From Nitrospirota bacterium (lineage in GTDB: Bacteria > Nitrospirota > Thermodesulfovibrionia > Thermodesulfovibrionales > Magnetobacteriaceae), in contig JADFXO010000092.1 of NCBI GenBank assembly GCA_015233485.1, positions 1 to 11,983 on the forward strand: DNA of 11,983 nt. The letters are read 5' to 3'. The position numbers were made by a program, and so were the translations under genes. The notes under the pieces were generated by a model. It searched no databases. It was not told the DNA's origin and was given only the letters and a program-made list of their open reading frames with translations. The first letter of the stretch is position 1. Each line of letters opens with the position of its first letter. Positions 1 through 6,986 of this stretch are shown here, piece by piece.

Positions 1-73
1 CCCAATTCAGATTATTCCATTGGGATGTCTCTACTGGAGAGGCTTTACAGGATGGTTTCCCATCTTTCGTCAT
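1..73 (-). CDS. Group II intron reverse transcriptase/maturase, N-terminal 24 residues (partial)
   Basis: The ATG at 73-71 opens a frame that runs off the window edge. It has a GAGGAG ribosome binding site about 11 nt upstream. The 24 visible residues end in SQWNNLNW, preceded by a polar, low-complexity N-terminus. This matches the start of the N-terminal domain (RVT_N type) of many group II intron-encoded proteins, in which a W-x-x-I/L-N-W motif precedes the reverse transcriptase fingers. The full protein would act as reverse transcriptase and splicing maturase for its host intron. None of the catalytic domain is in the window, so intactness is unknown. The family call depends as much on the intron RNA upstream as on the short peptide. 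Confidence 0.75.
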   Translation of the reverse strand, partial: MTKDGKPSCKASPVETSQWNNLNW

Positions 74-352
74 TTTATAACTCTCTCCTCTTTGAAGTTA
101 AACTGTTCAGGGTTCTTGTCATAATAGACCATGCGTAAGTCTGCACCCTTTCGGGTTAGGGCATTTGCCCCTATCTCCTTCATTACAAAGAAGCATTTGC
201 TTTTTACGCTCTCCTCTACCCGCTTAACCATTAGAATTCCTTACGGTTTTCTTTGCTGCTATACAGCGGCTAATCGGGTTTACCATGTTCCGCTAAAATT
301 ACAGGTTGACGGTTTAGCTTCTGCCTGTACACCGATGGGGTTTCTGTCCGTG

Positions 353-375
353 TAACATTAAAAAGTAAAATGTTA
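353..375 (-). other. Predicted EBS1 hairpin of the group II intron
   Basis: A perfect 7-bp stem (TAACATT/AATGTTA) closes a 9-nt loop that reads TTACTTTTT on the intron strand. The ACUUUU of this loop can pair with AAAGGU, the last six exon bases before the intron (681-676), using one G-U wobble. A terminal-loop EBS1 in domain I opposite IBS1 at exon positions -6 to -1 is the standard geometry for IIA/IIB introns. The pairing was found by eye; EBS2 was not placed with confidence. Confidence 0.5.
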
Positions 376-758
376 ACCACCCACTCACCTTTTGGTCAAA
401 GCCTGTCAGCATCTTTGGCTTTTCTCAGCTAACGGTGCTTATAGCAGTTCATATATATTAAGCATGCCATCAAAAGCTTAGCACCCTACTGATTGATGCT
501 ATCAGTTGTTCCTCCTCCCCTCACGGTTTGAAGTTAACGGGTTACATTGTCATCCGGGCTTCAAACAGGAGCGTTGCCACCTCTGCTTGCCGGACTAAGC
601 TACCGGTTACGGAAAACAGGGTAAAGTCCTTATTTTCTAAGGCTTTACAGTAATTTAAGCGACCTCATGTCGCACACCTTTCTTCTGATAATTGCACAGG
701 ATTGATATTATTACCAAGGGCAACCACATTAGAAAAAATGTAGTAGAAATTGCATGTT

Positions 759-867
759 CTGGATTCCTGCTTTCGCAGGAATGACATACAAGACAGAACA
801 GGGGATAATCCCCCGTCTTGGCGAATGAACACCTAATGTTGTCATTCCTGCGAAAGCAGGAATCCAG
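759..867. repeat. MITE-like element with perfect 28-bp terminal inverted repeats
   Basis: Bases 759-786 and 840-867 are exact inverted copies of each other. Each arm also contains its own hairpin (ATTCCTGC-tttc-GCAGGAAT type). The 53-bp interior holds a nested stem, CAAGAC (789-794) with GTCTTG (815-820), enclosing GGGG-ataat-CCCC. The whole element can therefore fold into one long cruciform. The arm belongs to the very widespread GTCATTCC-GCGAAAGC-GGAATCC repeat type found in the intergenic DNA of many bacteria. Spurious translations of such repeats give peptides like CHSCESRNP and CFRRNDN, as this one does. It lies between the end of the TMTC-like gene at 940 and the intron insertion point at 675/676, and may also act as a transcription stop for that gene. 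Confidence 0.8.
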
Positions 868-882
868 TAACCCCGCTACTGG
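864..882. other. Small hairpin overlapping the MITE edge
   Basis: CCAGTA (864-869) and TACTGG (877-882) form a 6-bp stem with a 7-nt loop, starting inside the outer end of the MITE-like element. It lies about 60 bp beyond the stop of the gene at 940-2709. It could contribute to transcript 3' end formation, but no T-run follows it on the minus strand, so it is not called a terminator. Confidence 0.3.
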
Positions 883-939
883 AGCTATCTGCATAGCAAT
901 CTCTGCTTTATTTCTCTAATGCATTTGCTCTGGGACAAT

Positions 940-2709
940 TCAAGGGTTCAACATTCCGCGAACTATCGGCGCGTTCGGATTGAGGCGCAGGCTGTTTTGA
1001 AAACTTGCCGCTGCCTCGTCCTCTCTGCCCATTTCTTTTAGTATCAGGCCCATGTGGAAGTAGAGTTCCCATGAAGATGGATTTGCCTTCAGGCCGTTTG
1101 CAAAAACCTCAAGTGCTTCTTTATATTTTTTTTGGGCACCGAGCGACAATCCCAAGTAATTGTAAATGTCTGCGTCGTTCGGGGCAGCTTGCAGCGCCTT
1201 TAATAAATATTGGACGGCCTTGTCGTATTTTTTTGCCCTCATTAGTTCTACTCCGCGCGACTTAAACAGAGACGGCTCGCCGGTATTGTCATTTCCATTC
1301 GGTAGTGCCTTCAGGTAGTATTTATCTGCCTCTTCTTTAAGACCCTTCGTGTTTAAGGCCTCCCACATGTTGAAATTTAAAAGCGTATTGTCCGGGGCCG
1401 CCTCAATGCCCTTTGAAAACTCCCGAATCGCATCATCCAGCCGCCCTTCCCCCTCAAGATACATCCCATACTCGTTATAGGCTACGTAGTTTCCTTTGGT
1501 CACATCGGCGGCATGTTTAAAAAGCGTCCCTGAGTTACTCCATACCCCTGCCTGCCGCCATGTCAGGACAGCAAGGCCAATAAGTACCGCCGCAAATATA
1601 ACACCCGTTATCTTTTGAACCCCCGGACGTCCCTCAATAAACCCGCCCAACCCAAAGCATACCATTATATATATCCCTATCAGCGGCACATAGGCATAGC
1701 GGTCCGCCATAGAAGCCCCCCCCACCTGTATCACCTGAATTACGGGTACAAGCGTCACAATGTACCACAACCATCCCATGAGAAAATACGGCGCCCTCTT
1801 TCTCAATAAAAACACGGCCACAGTAATCCCTATTAGAAACAACCCCTTTAAGACTACCTCGCTCTCTGAAAACACATCCATGTGTGGATAGAACACGGCA
1901 AACCCTACAGGGTGCAGCGTCTTCTCTATATACCCCCAATACGACATTACGGCGTTTATGAGGCGGCCACTAATTGACAGGCTCTCAAGAGGGACAATCG
2001 CCCCCTCCTTTTGCTGTACTAATATTGTAACTATGCCGCCGGCAATCGAAAACGCAAAAAACGGGAGCTTCTCAATTATAATCTTAAGGACAGGCCGCTG
2101 TCTTGGCTGAAACCGGCCAAGCGGCCAATAATCAATAAGCAACAGCGTAAGGGGCAGCGTCACCGCCATCGGTTTTGACATAAGAGACAGGGCAAATAAC
2201 GCTAACGCCGCCGCGTACTTGATAACGGTCGGCCTTCGCGTGTAATACACATAAACGACAATTGTCAGAAACCAAAAAAATGTCGATAGCACATTTTTCC
2301 TCTCCGACACCCAGGCCACAGACTCAACTGCAAAGGGATGAGCTGCAAACACCGCGGCCACGGCGGCGCTTTGGCCGTATTTACCGGTCATCAGCAATAG
2401 CAGCAGATATAGTATTACGGTATTTCCGGCATGAAACAGCACACTGGTCAGATGATGCCCCATCGGCTTGAGGCCGTAGAGACTGATGTCTGCCATGTGA
2501 GAGAGCCATGTTACCGGGTGCCAGTTCGCAAAATAGGTAGACTTAAATGACCACATTATATTTTTCAACGTAAGGCCTTCTTTTATATACGCATTCAAGA
2601 CAACATAGTTGAGGTCGTCAAAACTCACGAAGCCGCTGGAATAGAGCGGTATATATACGGCAAACACGGCTGCCACAAAGAAAATCGCCGTCAGGGTATT
2701 ACGCATCAT
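940..2709 (-). CDS. TMTC-like integral membrane glycosyltransferase (GT-C type) with C-terminal TPR repeats, paralog 1
   Basis: 589-residue multi-spanning membrane protein. After a first membrane segment (about 6-24) comes an extracytoplasmic DD pair at 31-32, the position of the acidic catalytic motif in GT-C enzymes. Family motifs follow: NWHPVTWLSHM (62-72), GHH (84-86), HPFAVESVAW (124-133), SERKN (135-139), KPM (179-181), DYWPL (193-197) and MADRY (334-338). About five TPR-like repeats fill about 407-582; the second is degenerate. The layout matches bacterial relatives of the eukaryotic TMTC O-mannosyltransferases, which use a polyprenyl-phosphate-linked sugar on the outer side of the membrane. 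Donor and acceptor here are unknown. The ATG at 2709 is 15 bp after the stop of the paralog at 2725-4554, so the two are probably co-transcribed. TPR-only annotations such as 'O-GlcNAc transferase' would be misleading. Confidence 0.9.
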   Translation of the reverse strand: MMRNTLTAIFFVAAVFAVYIPLYSSGFVSFDDLNYVVLNAYIKEGLTLKNIMWSFKSTYFANWHPVTWLSHMADISLYGLKPMGHHLTSVLFHAGNTVILYLLLLLMTGKYGQSAAVAAVFAAHPFAVESVAWVSERKNVLSTFFWFLTIVVYVYYTRRPTVIKYAAALALFALSLMSKPMAVTLPLTLLLIDYWPLGRFQPRQRPVLKIIIEKLPFFAFSIAGGIVTILVQQKEGAIVPLESLSISGRLINAVMSYWGYIEKTLHPVGFAVFYPHMDVFSESEVVLKGLFLIGITVAVFLLRKRAPYFLMGWLWYIVTLVPVIQVIQVGGASMADRYAYVPLIGIYIMVCFGLGGFIEGRPGVQKITGVIFAAVLIGLAVLTWRQAGVWSNSGTLFKHAADVTKGNYVAYNEYGMYLEGEGRLDDAIREFSKGIEAAPDNTLLNFNMWEALNTKGLKEEADKYYLKALPNGNDNTGEPSLFKSRGVELMRAKKYDKAVQYLLKALQAAPNDADIYNYLGLSLGAQKKYKEALEVFANGLKANPSSWELYFHMGLILKEMGREDEAAASFQNSLRLNPNAPIVRGMLNP

Positions 2710-2724
2710 ATACCCAGTCCCTGA

Positions 2725-4554
2725 TTAAAGACCGGCAGCCTGGCGCTTTGCCAAATCAAGGGTTTTAGCAACGGTCTCCGAAGTGGGGTTCAGACGCGCG
2801 GCCTCCTCAAACTCATGGATGGCCTCGCTGAGCCTGCCGGCTTTTTTGAGGGCCAGCCCTTTGTTAAAGCGCAGGGTGGCGCTGTCCGGCGCAACTGCAA
2901 CCCCGCGGGAGAAGGCCTCAAGTGCCTCTTCGGGTTTATCCAACCCCATCAGGGCAATCCCCATGTTGTTCAGCACCTCGGTATCCATTGGATGAATAGA
3001 CAGGGAAATCTTAAAATATGAGACCGCCTCGGCGTAGTCCTTGTCTTTCAGAAGGACTATGCCATAGCGCTTGTTTAAAACGGCCTCGCCGTCGAAGAAC
3101 ATAAGCGTGGACGAACGCGAGAAGTAGGTAATGGCCTCCTCAAACTTCCCCTGTCTTGTGAGTGCCTCGCCCATGCTATAGTTGAGCTCAGGGCTGTCGG
3201 GCTTAATCTGGAGGCCTTTATTAAAAATTTCCACGGCCTTTTCCGGGTTGTGGTCTTCAAGGAAGGCCGCGCCGTAGTTGTTATAGGCCATGTAGTTTCC
3301 CTCGATAGTCTTAATCGAATGGTCAAACAAGGTATAGGAGTCTCTCCAATAACCGATTTGAACCCATGTAACCGCGGCCAGCGATATGATAGTTATAGAG
3401 GCCGCCGAAGTCAAAACATATTTCTTAAAACAATTTCCCGGGAAAATACCCGATAAAATATCAGAGGCACCCATCGCAATTACGATAAAAATCCCAATTA
3501 TCGGCACATATGTATACCTGTCGGCTATTGCCTCTCTGCCCGTTTGAATGAACCTTATCACCGGCAGGAGGGTTATAAGATAAAAGCCCCATCCAAACAG
3601 CACATACGGCCTGGACTGCCTCAACCGTATGGCCGCAACGGTTATTGCCGTTATAAGCAATACGGATAAGAATACACTAAGTGGCGGCAACGTGTCGGGA
3701 TATGGATATGGTATGGCGAGGTCATAGGGAAGCGCCATTTTTCTCAGGTACTGCTCATAAGAAAAGGCCGCCGTGGCAAAGCGTTTGCCCAGTGGCAGTT
3801 GGCTGAAGGGCTGAACCGCGTACGCCCTAAGCTGAACCTCGTATGTTACGAAAGCGGAGGCCAGAGCCAGGGCAAATAACGGGAGTTTCTCCACTATCGC
3901 ACGAAAAATCAGCCGCGTCACACGCGCCAAACCCGCTTGTACTGTAAATCTCTTAAACGGCCAGTAATCCAAAAGCAGCAGAGTCACAGGAAAGGTCACA
4001 AGCATGGGTTTAACCATAAGCCCAACCGCCATAGACAAAAACACGGCGGCGTATTTAATAAATCGCGGCCTTTCGACATACCCGATATATGCCCATATTC
4101 CAAGAAACCAAAACAACGTACTTAGGATATTCTTTCGTTCGGACACCCACGCCACCGACTCCACACCAAGCGGATGAATGGCAAATACTACCGCTACAAA
4201 GGCACTCTGCCAGGGCCCCAAAGTTAAGCGGTTTAGGAGGAAGAACAACAAGACCGTATTAATTATATGAATAATGAGGCTCGTTAAATGGTGTCCCCGA
4301 GGATTAAGTCCATAAAGCTCAACATCGGCCATATGAGAAAGCCATGTCAGCGGGTGCCAGTTGACAAAAAAGGTAGTCCGAAATGCCCACCCCACACTTT
4401 TGAAAGTCAGCCCCTGATTTACGAACGGATTGGCGGTTACATACTGAGGGTCGTCAATATTTACGAATGAATTCCTCCTGACATTCCAATAAACGCCAAA
4501 AGTTATGACAATCAACAAAAGCGCGATAATTATATTTTTTCCGCGGGGACTCAT
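2725..4554 (-). CDS. TMTC-like integral membrane glycosyltransferase (GT-C type) with C-terminal TPR repeats, paralog 2
   Basis: 609 residues from the ATG at 4554. The frame is open from a TTG at 4596, but that TTG is part of a -35-like hexamer, and the shorter start places the first membrane helix (about 8-23) right after a short basic N-terminus, as in the paralogs. Visible motifs are DD (34-35), NWHPLTWLSHM (65-75), HPLGVESVAW (about 127-136) followed by SERKN, KPM, DYWPF and IADRY (343-347, with Ile replacing Met of the MADRY motif). The C-terminal third, from about 419, has five TPR units, more regular than in paralog 1. The expected role is polyprenyl-phosphate-dependent sugar transfer outside the cytoplasmic membrane, with the TPRs binding protein partners. 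The closest relative in the window appears to be the gene at 940-2709 (shared NWHP and ERKN). No clear Shine-Dalgarno precedes the chosen start. Confidence 0.9.
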   Translation of the reverse strand: MSPRGKNIIIALLLIVITFGVYWNVRRNSFVNIDDPQYVTANPFVNQGLTFKSVGWAFRTTFFVNWHPLTWLSHMADVELYGLNPRGHHLTSLIIHIINTVLLFFLLNRLTLGPWQSAFVAVVFAIHPLGVESVAWVSERKNILSTLFWFLGIWAYIGYVERPRFIKYAAVFLSMAVGLMVKPMLVTFPVTLLLLDYWPFKRFTVQAGLARVTRLIFRAIVEKLPLFALALASAFVTYEVQLRAYAVQPFSQLPLGKRFATAAFSYEQYLRKMALPYDLAIPYPYPDTLPPLSVFLSVLLITAITVAAIRLRQSRPYVLFGWGFYLITLLPVIRFIQTGREAIADRYTYVPIIGIFIVIAMGASDILSGIFPGNCFKKYVLTSAASITIISLAAVTWVQIGYWRDSYTLFDHSIKTIEGNYMAYNNYGAAFLEDHNPEKAVEIFNKGLQIKPDSPELNYSMGEALTRQGKFEEAITYFSRSSTLMFFDGEAVLNKRYGIVLLKDKDYAEAVSYFKISLSIHPMDTEVLNNMGIALMGLDKPEEALEAFSRGVAVAPDSATLRFNKGLALKKAGRLSEAIHEFEEAARLNPTSETVAKTLDLAKRQAAGL

Positions 4555-4566
4555 AAGGTTAGGGTT

Positions 4567-4596
4567 ATTATAAGTAAAACAAGCGGTTATTTTCAA
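4567..4596 (-). promoter_or_regulatory. Sigma70-like promoter for the 2725-4554 / 940-2709 gene pair
   Basis: On the minus strand TTGAAA (4596-4591) and a perfect TATAAT (4572-4567) are separated by 18 bp. The expected transcription start, about seven bases downstream, falls near 4560, only some 6 nt before the ATG at 4554. The transcript would be leaderless or nearly so, which fits the lack of a ribosome binding site. It overlaps the TTG alternative start, which argues against that start. Confidence 0.6.
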
Positions 4597-4628
4597 CGCC
4601 AGGGCAAACGCAGCCTTTAGCCCCAGTA

Positions 4629-4644
4629 GCCGCCAACGGGCGGC
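4629..4644. other. GC-rich hairpin in the divergent intergenic region
   Basis: GCCGCC-AACG-GGCGGC forms a 6-bp all-GC stem with a tetraloop, upstream of the promoter for the 2725-4554 gene. There is no T-run on either side, so it is not a typical terminator. It may be a remnant of a repeat or a protein-binding site; function unknown. Confidence 0.35.
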
Positions 4645-4686
4645 AGCCCAAATTCAGGGGATAAAACATGTGCGAGATTACGGGGT

Positions 4687-4707
4687 GAAGGGGGATTATC
4701 CCCCTTC
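4687..4707. repeat. Near-perfect 21-bp palindrome GAAGGGGGAT-T-ATCCCCCTTC
   Basis: Two 10-bp arms flank a single central base in the 226-bp region between the divergent genes at 4554 and 4781. The core GGGGGATTATCCCC is also found, on the opposite strand, in the interior of the MITE-like element (about 801-814). This could be a relic of a related element or an operator for a dimeric regulator. It lies about 20 bp upstream of the -35-like hexamer of the PilZ-domain gene. Confidence 0.45.
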
Positions 4708-4726
4708 GTCTTTAATCCTTATGCAC

Positions 4727-4756
4727 TTGATATAACAGTGATATATAGTTTATATT
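4727..4756 (+). promoter_or_regulatory. Candidate sigma70 promoter of the PilZ-domain gene
   Basis: TTGATA (4727-4732) is followed 18 bp later by TATATT (4751-4756), or 17 bp later by TTATAT. The region is AT-rich and ends 25 bp before the ATG at 4781. A GAGGA ribosome binding site (4766-4770) sits 10 nt before the start. Predicted by motif only. Confidence 0.5.
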
Positions 4757-4780
4757 ACACCTGATGAGGAAGCGCATCTG

Positions 4781-5281
4781 ATGGAAAGAAGGACATATCC
4801 AAGGGCTGAGGCCTATGTTAAGGTTGGGGTGCGGCTGCTTCCGTTTGAAAGGCAGAGCGCGTACTTCTCCGAAATATCGGAGGCTGCCTCCGCGGCCGAT
4901 ATGGCCAATTCAGGGTCAAAGGAAGTTGCCGAATTGCCGGAATTGCTGGCTGACCTTCAGGAAAGAGCTTATTCTTTGGGAAGGGTACTCGACAGCGCGG
5001 GCAATGCCGATGGTTTTCATGCCCTGAGGTACAAACAAATAAATCTAAGCGGCAGTGGTGTCCGGTTGCTTTGCGATACGAAGTGTAATGTAAAAGATCT
5101 TATCGAACTAAGAATGATTCTTCCCGTCCAACCACCTGTACCGATATTTATTTACGGCGAGGTGGTAAGGGTTATGGAGACGGAAGACGGCTATGCCGCC
5201 GCCGCGGAGTTTATCGCCGTGAGTGATGAGATACGCCGTGATATAGCCCAATTCGTCAGCGCCCTGTTAGACGCGACATAG
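4781..5281 (+). CDS. PilZ-domain protein, likely c-di-GMP receptor, with a helical insert between the binding motifs
   Basis: 166-residue soluble protein with no signal peptide. The N-terminus carries the PilZ arginine motif RxxxR (RTYPR, residues 4-8). The second motif, N-L-S-G-S-G (N/DxSxxG), is at 88-93, followed by beta-rich sequence ending in an 'IYGEVVRV...YAAAAEFI' segment typical of the PilZ barrel. In canonical PilZ domains the two motifs are about 20-30 residues apart. Here about 79 residues separate them, including a predominantly helical stretch (about 28-72) rich in Ala, Glu and Leu. Both binding motifs look intact, so c-di-GMP binding is plausible. The start is set by GAGGA 10 nt upstream and by the RxxxR motif lying at the very N-terminus, as usual in the family. 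It is convergent with the gene ending at 5300 (18 bp apart) and divergent from the gene at 4554. It may regulate the surrounding membrane enzymes or surface proteins, but nothing in the sequence proves that. Confidence 0.85.
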   Translation: MERRTYPRAEAYVKVGVRLLPFERQSAYFSEISEAASAADMANSGSKEVAELPELLADLQERAYSLGRVLDSAGNADGFHALRYKQINLSGSGVRLLCDTKCNVKDLIELRMILPVQPPVPIFIYGEVVRVMETEDGYAAAAEFIAVSDEIRRDIAQFVSALLDAT

Positions 5282-5299
5282 TTTATTGCGGCATAAACA

Positions 5300-6976
5300 T
5301 CATTGCCCAAACATCATGATAGCAGAGTTGTTTTCGTCAACAGCCCTGTTCAGCGCACGGTCTAAGTTTTTCCGCGCTTGCACGAGGTTGGGATTCAGGG
5401 TTACTGCCATCCTGAGGTATGGTATTGCCTCGGTGGTCTTTTTCTGCAGCAACAATGCCACACCTATGCCGTTGTAAGCCGACGCGTACGACGGGTTTAT
5501 TCTGATTGCCGTGTTATAGCTTTCTATGGCCTCGTCGAGGCGGTTCAATTTTACCAGCAAATTTCCCATGTTGGCATGAGCGGCTACATATATATAGTTT
5601 ATGTGCAGGGCCTTCGTATAGCTTATATAGGCATCGTTATCCATTCCGATTTCAGAAAATGCCGCCCCTAAATGGTTGTAGGCCACATAGTTGTCTTGCG
5701 TAACCGATATGGCGTGTTCAAATAATGTGACAGAATTGTGCCAGACCTTTACCTGTTTTTTTGTATAAAATACGCACGCGATTATGGCGGCACATGCCAA
5801 TACCCCGGCTATGGCCCTGCCCACGCGCCCGTTGAGGACGGTAGCTGGTATAGCGGTAGAAATAATTAAGAAAAGTCCGATAAACGGGATATATGTGTAA
5901 CGGTCTGCCATTGCGGCAGTCCCCACCTGTACGATACCGATAACCGGCACAAGTGTACCGGCATACCAAAACCATCCCGTAAATAGATATGGAAGTTTTT
6001 TAATAAAAATTATGGCCGCCGCAGTAATGCCAACAAAGAAAACCGCCGCCCCCACAACCTGCCACAGAGGAAATCTCTCATCAATTGGATATATTACGGC
6101 CGAGTTGGTGGGATTAAACATCATAATGGCGTACTTCACATACGATATCAGTGCGTTTGCTATACGGGACTTCATGGGAAGGATGTCTGATGAGACAACC
6201 GCCCCCCATGTCTTTTGCACATGATAGGTGAGTGCGCCCGATGCGGCGGAAAGGGCAAGAAATGGTATTTTCTCAAGCAATAACCTCCAGAGCCCGACAC
6301 CGCAACACGGCGGATTATTTTCACCCGGCTGTACACATGGCCTCAACCTCTGAAGCGGCCAATAATCCATGAGCAGTAAAACAAAAGGAAGCGTTACAAC
6401 CATAGGCTTGGACATCAGTCCGCAAATAAAACACAAGAGCGCGGCCATATACCGCAAAGCTCCAGGCCTCTCTGTGTAGTGCAACCAGGCAATCATAGTC
6501 AGCATCCAGAAAAAGCCGCTTAAAACGTCCTTCCTCTCCGCAATCCAAGCAACACTCTCCACATGCAGCGGGTGCAAGGCAAAGAGTGCGGCAATAAAGC
6601 CGCTCCTCCACTGGGAGCCAGTCATACGCGCAAAAACGATAAACAGCAACGCTGAGTTTAATATATGAATTATCACAGACGTTATGTGATGGCCCGCGGG
6701 ATTTAATCCGAACACTGTAACATCTGCCATGTGAGAAATCCACGTAAGGGGAAACCAGTTCCCATCGTTAAAAACGGCAAAGGCGCGCTTTACCCCGTCA
6801 ACGGTAAGGCCGCCAAGTACATGGGCGTTCTTTAAGACATAGGCGTCATCGTCATAAATTTCAATAAATCCATTGCGGCGTACTTGGGCGTATGAAAATG
6901 CGGTCAAAACGGCAATCACTATTATAATTACATCGGAGAGTTCCAATAATTTGAGTGATTTCTTTTCTTTGATCAT
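5300..6976 (-). CDS. TMTC-like integral membrane glycosyltransferase (GT-C type) with C-terminal TPR repeats, paralog 3
   Basis: 558 residues, the shortest of the four paralogs because only three TPR units are present (about 429-533), followed by a tail ending MMFGQ. After the first membrane segment (about 15-30) comes a DDD cluster at 42-44, then NWFPLTWISHM, HPLHVESVAWIAERKD, KPMVVTLP, DYWPLQR and MADRY (356-360). NWFP replaces the NWHP of paralogs 1 and 2, and ERKD replaces their ERKN. Both changes are shared with paralog 4, which suggests this pair arose from its own duplication. The ATG at 6976 has AGGGG about 8 nt upstream and starts 10 bp after the stop of paralog 4, so translational coupling in one operon is likely. 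Expected role: extracytoplasmic sugar transfer from a lipid-linked donor; specificity unknown. Confidence 0.9.
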   Translation of the reverse strand: MIKEKKSLKLLELSDVIIIVIAVLTAFSYAQVRRNGFIEIYDDDAYVLKNAHVLGGLTVDGVKRAFAVFNDGNWFPLTWISHMADVTVFGLNPAGHHITSVIIHILNSALLFIVFARMTGSQWRSGFIAALFALHPLHVESVAWIAERKDVLSGFFWMLTMIAWLHYTERPGALRYMAALLCFICGLMSKPMVVTLPFVLLLMDYWPLQRLRPCVQPGENNPPCCGVGLWRLLLEKIPFLALSAASGALTYHVQKTWGAVVSSDILPMKSRIANALISYVKYAIMMFNPTNSAVIYPIDERFPLWQVVGAAVFFVGITAAAIIFIKKLPYLFTGWFWYAGTLVPVIGIVQVGTAAMADRYTYIPFIGLFLIISTAIPATVLNGRVGRAIAGVLACAAIIACVFYTKKQVKVWHNSVTLFEHAISVTQDNYVAYNHLGAAFSEIGMDNDAYISYTKALHINYIYVAAHANMGNLLVKLNRLDEAIESYNTAIRINPSYASAYNGIGVALLLQKKTTEAIPYLRMAVTLNPNLVQARKNLDRALNRAVDENNSAIMMFGQ

Positions 6977-6986
6977 TATTTATCCC

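Larger units (their letters stand above)
1..675 (-). mobile_element. Group II intron, 5' portion (domain I through start of the ORF), cut by window edge
   Basis: Read on the minus strand, a GTGCG intron 5' end lies at 675-671, followed at once by a pairing GCGAC/GTCGC segment, as in bacterial group II introns. About 600 nt of structured, non-coding sequence follows. It includes a stretch (around 275-300) reading GGAACATGGTAAACCC, which resembles domain I of chloroplast-like introns. The encoded protein starts at 73, and about 600 nt from intron end to ORF start is the usual spacing. A hairpin at 353-375 shows a candidate EBS1 loop that can pair with the six exon bases just upstream of the junction. 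The 3' part (rest of the ORF, domains V and VI, 3' splice site) lies outside the window, so splicing competence cannot be judged. The call rests on the 5' end, spacing, EBS/IBS pairing and the ORF start together. Confidence 0.82.

Noticed and set aside
131..355. Plus-strand open frame of 74 codons
   Set aside because: It lies antisense to structured group II intron domain I and shows no protein-like composition or start signal.
655..894. Minus-strand open frame of 79 codons across the MITE-like element
   Set aside because: Its translation (CFRRNDN, CHSCESRNP) is the known artefact of reading this intergenic repeat, and it crosses the intron 5' end. No ribosome binding site.
864..939. Intrinsic terminator for the gene at 940
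   Set aside because: The hairpins present are not followed by a T-run on the minus strand. A stop function for the MITE-like element is possible but not shown.
4555..4596. TTG at 4596 as the start of the 2725 gene
   Set aside because: It coincides with the -35 hexamer of the only good promoter, and the ATG at 4554 gives an N-terminus like the paralogs.
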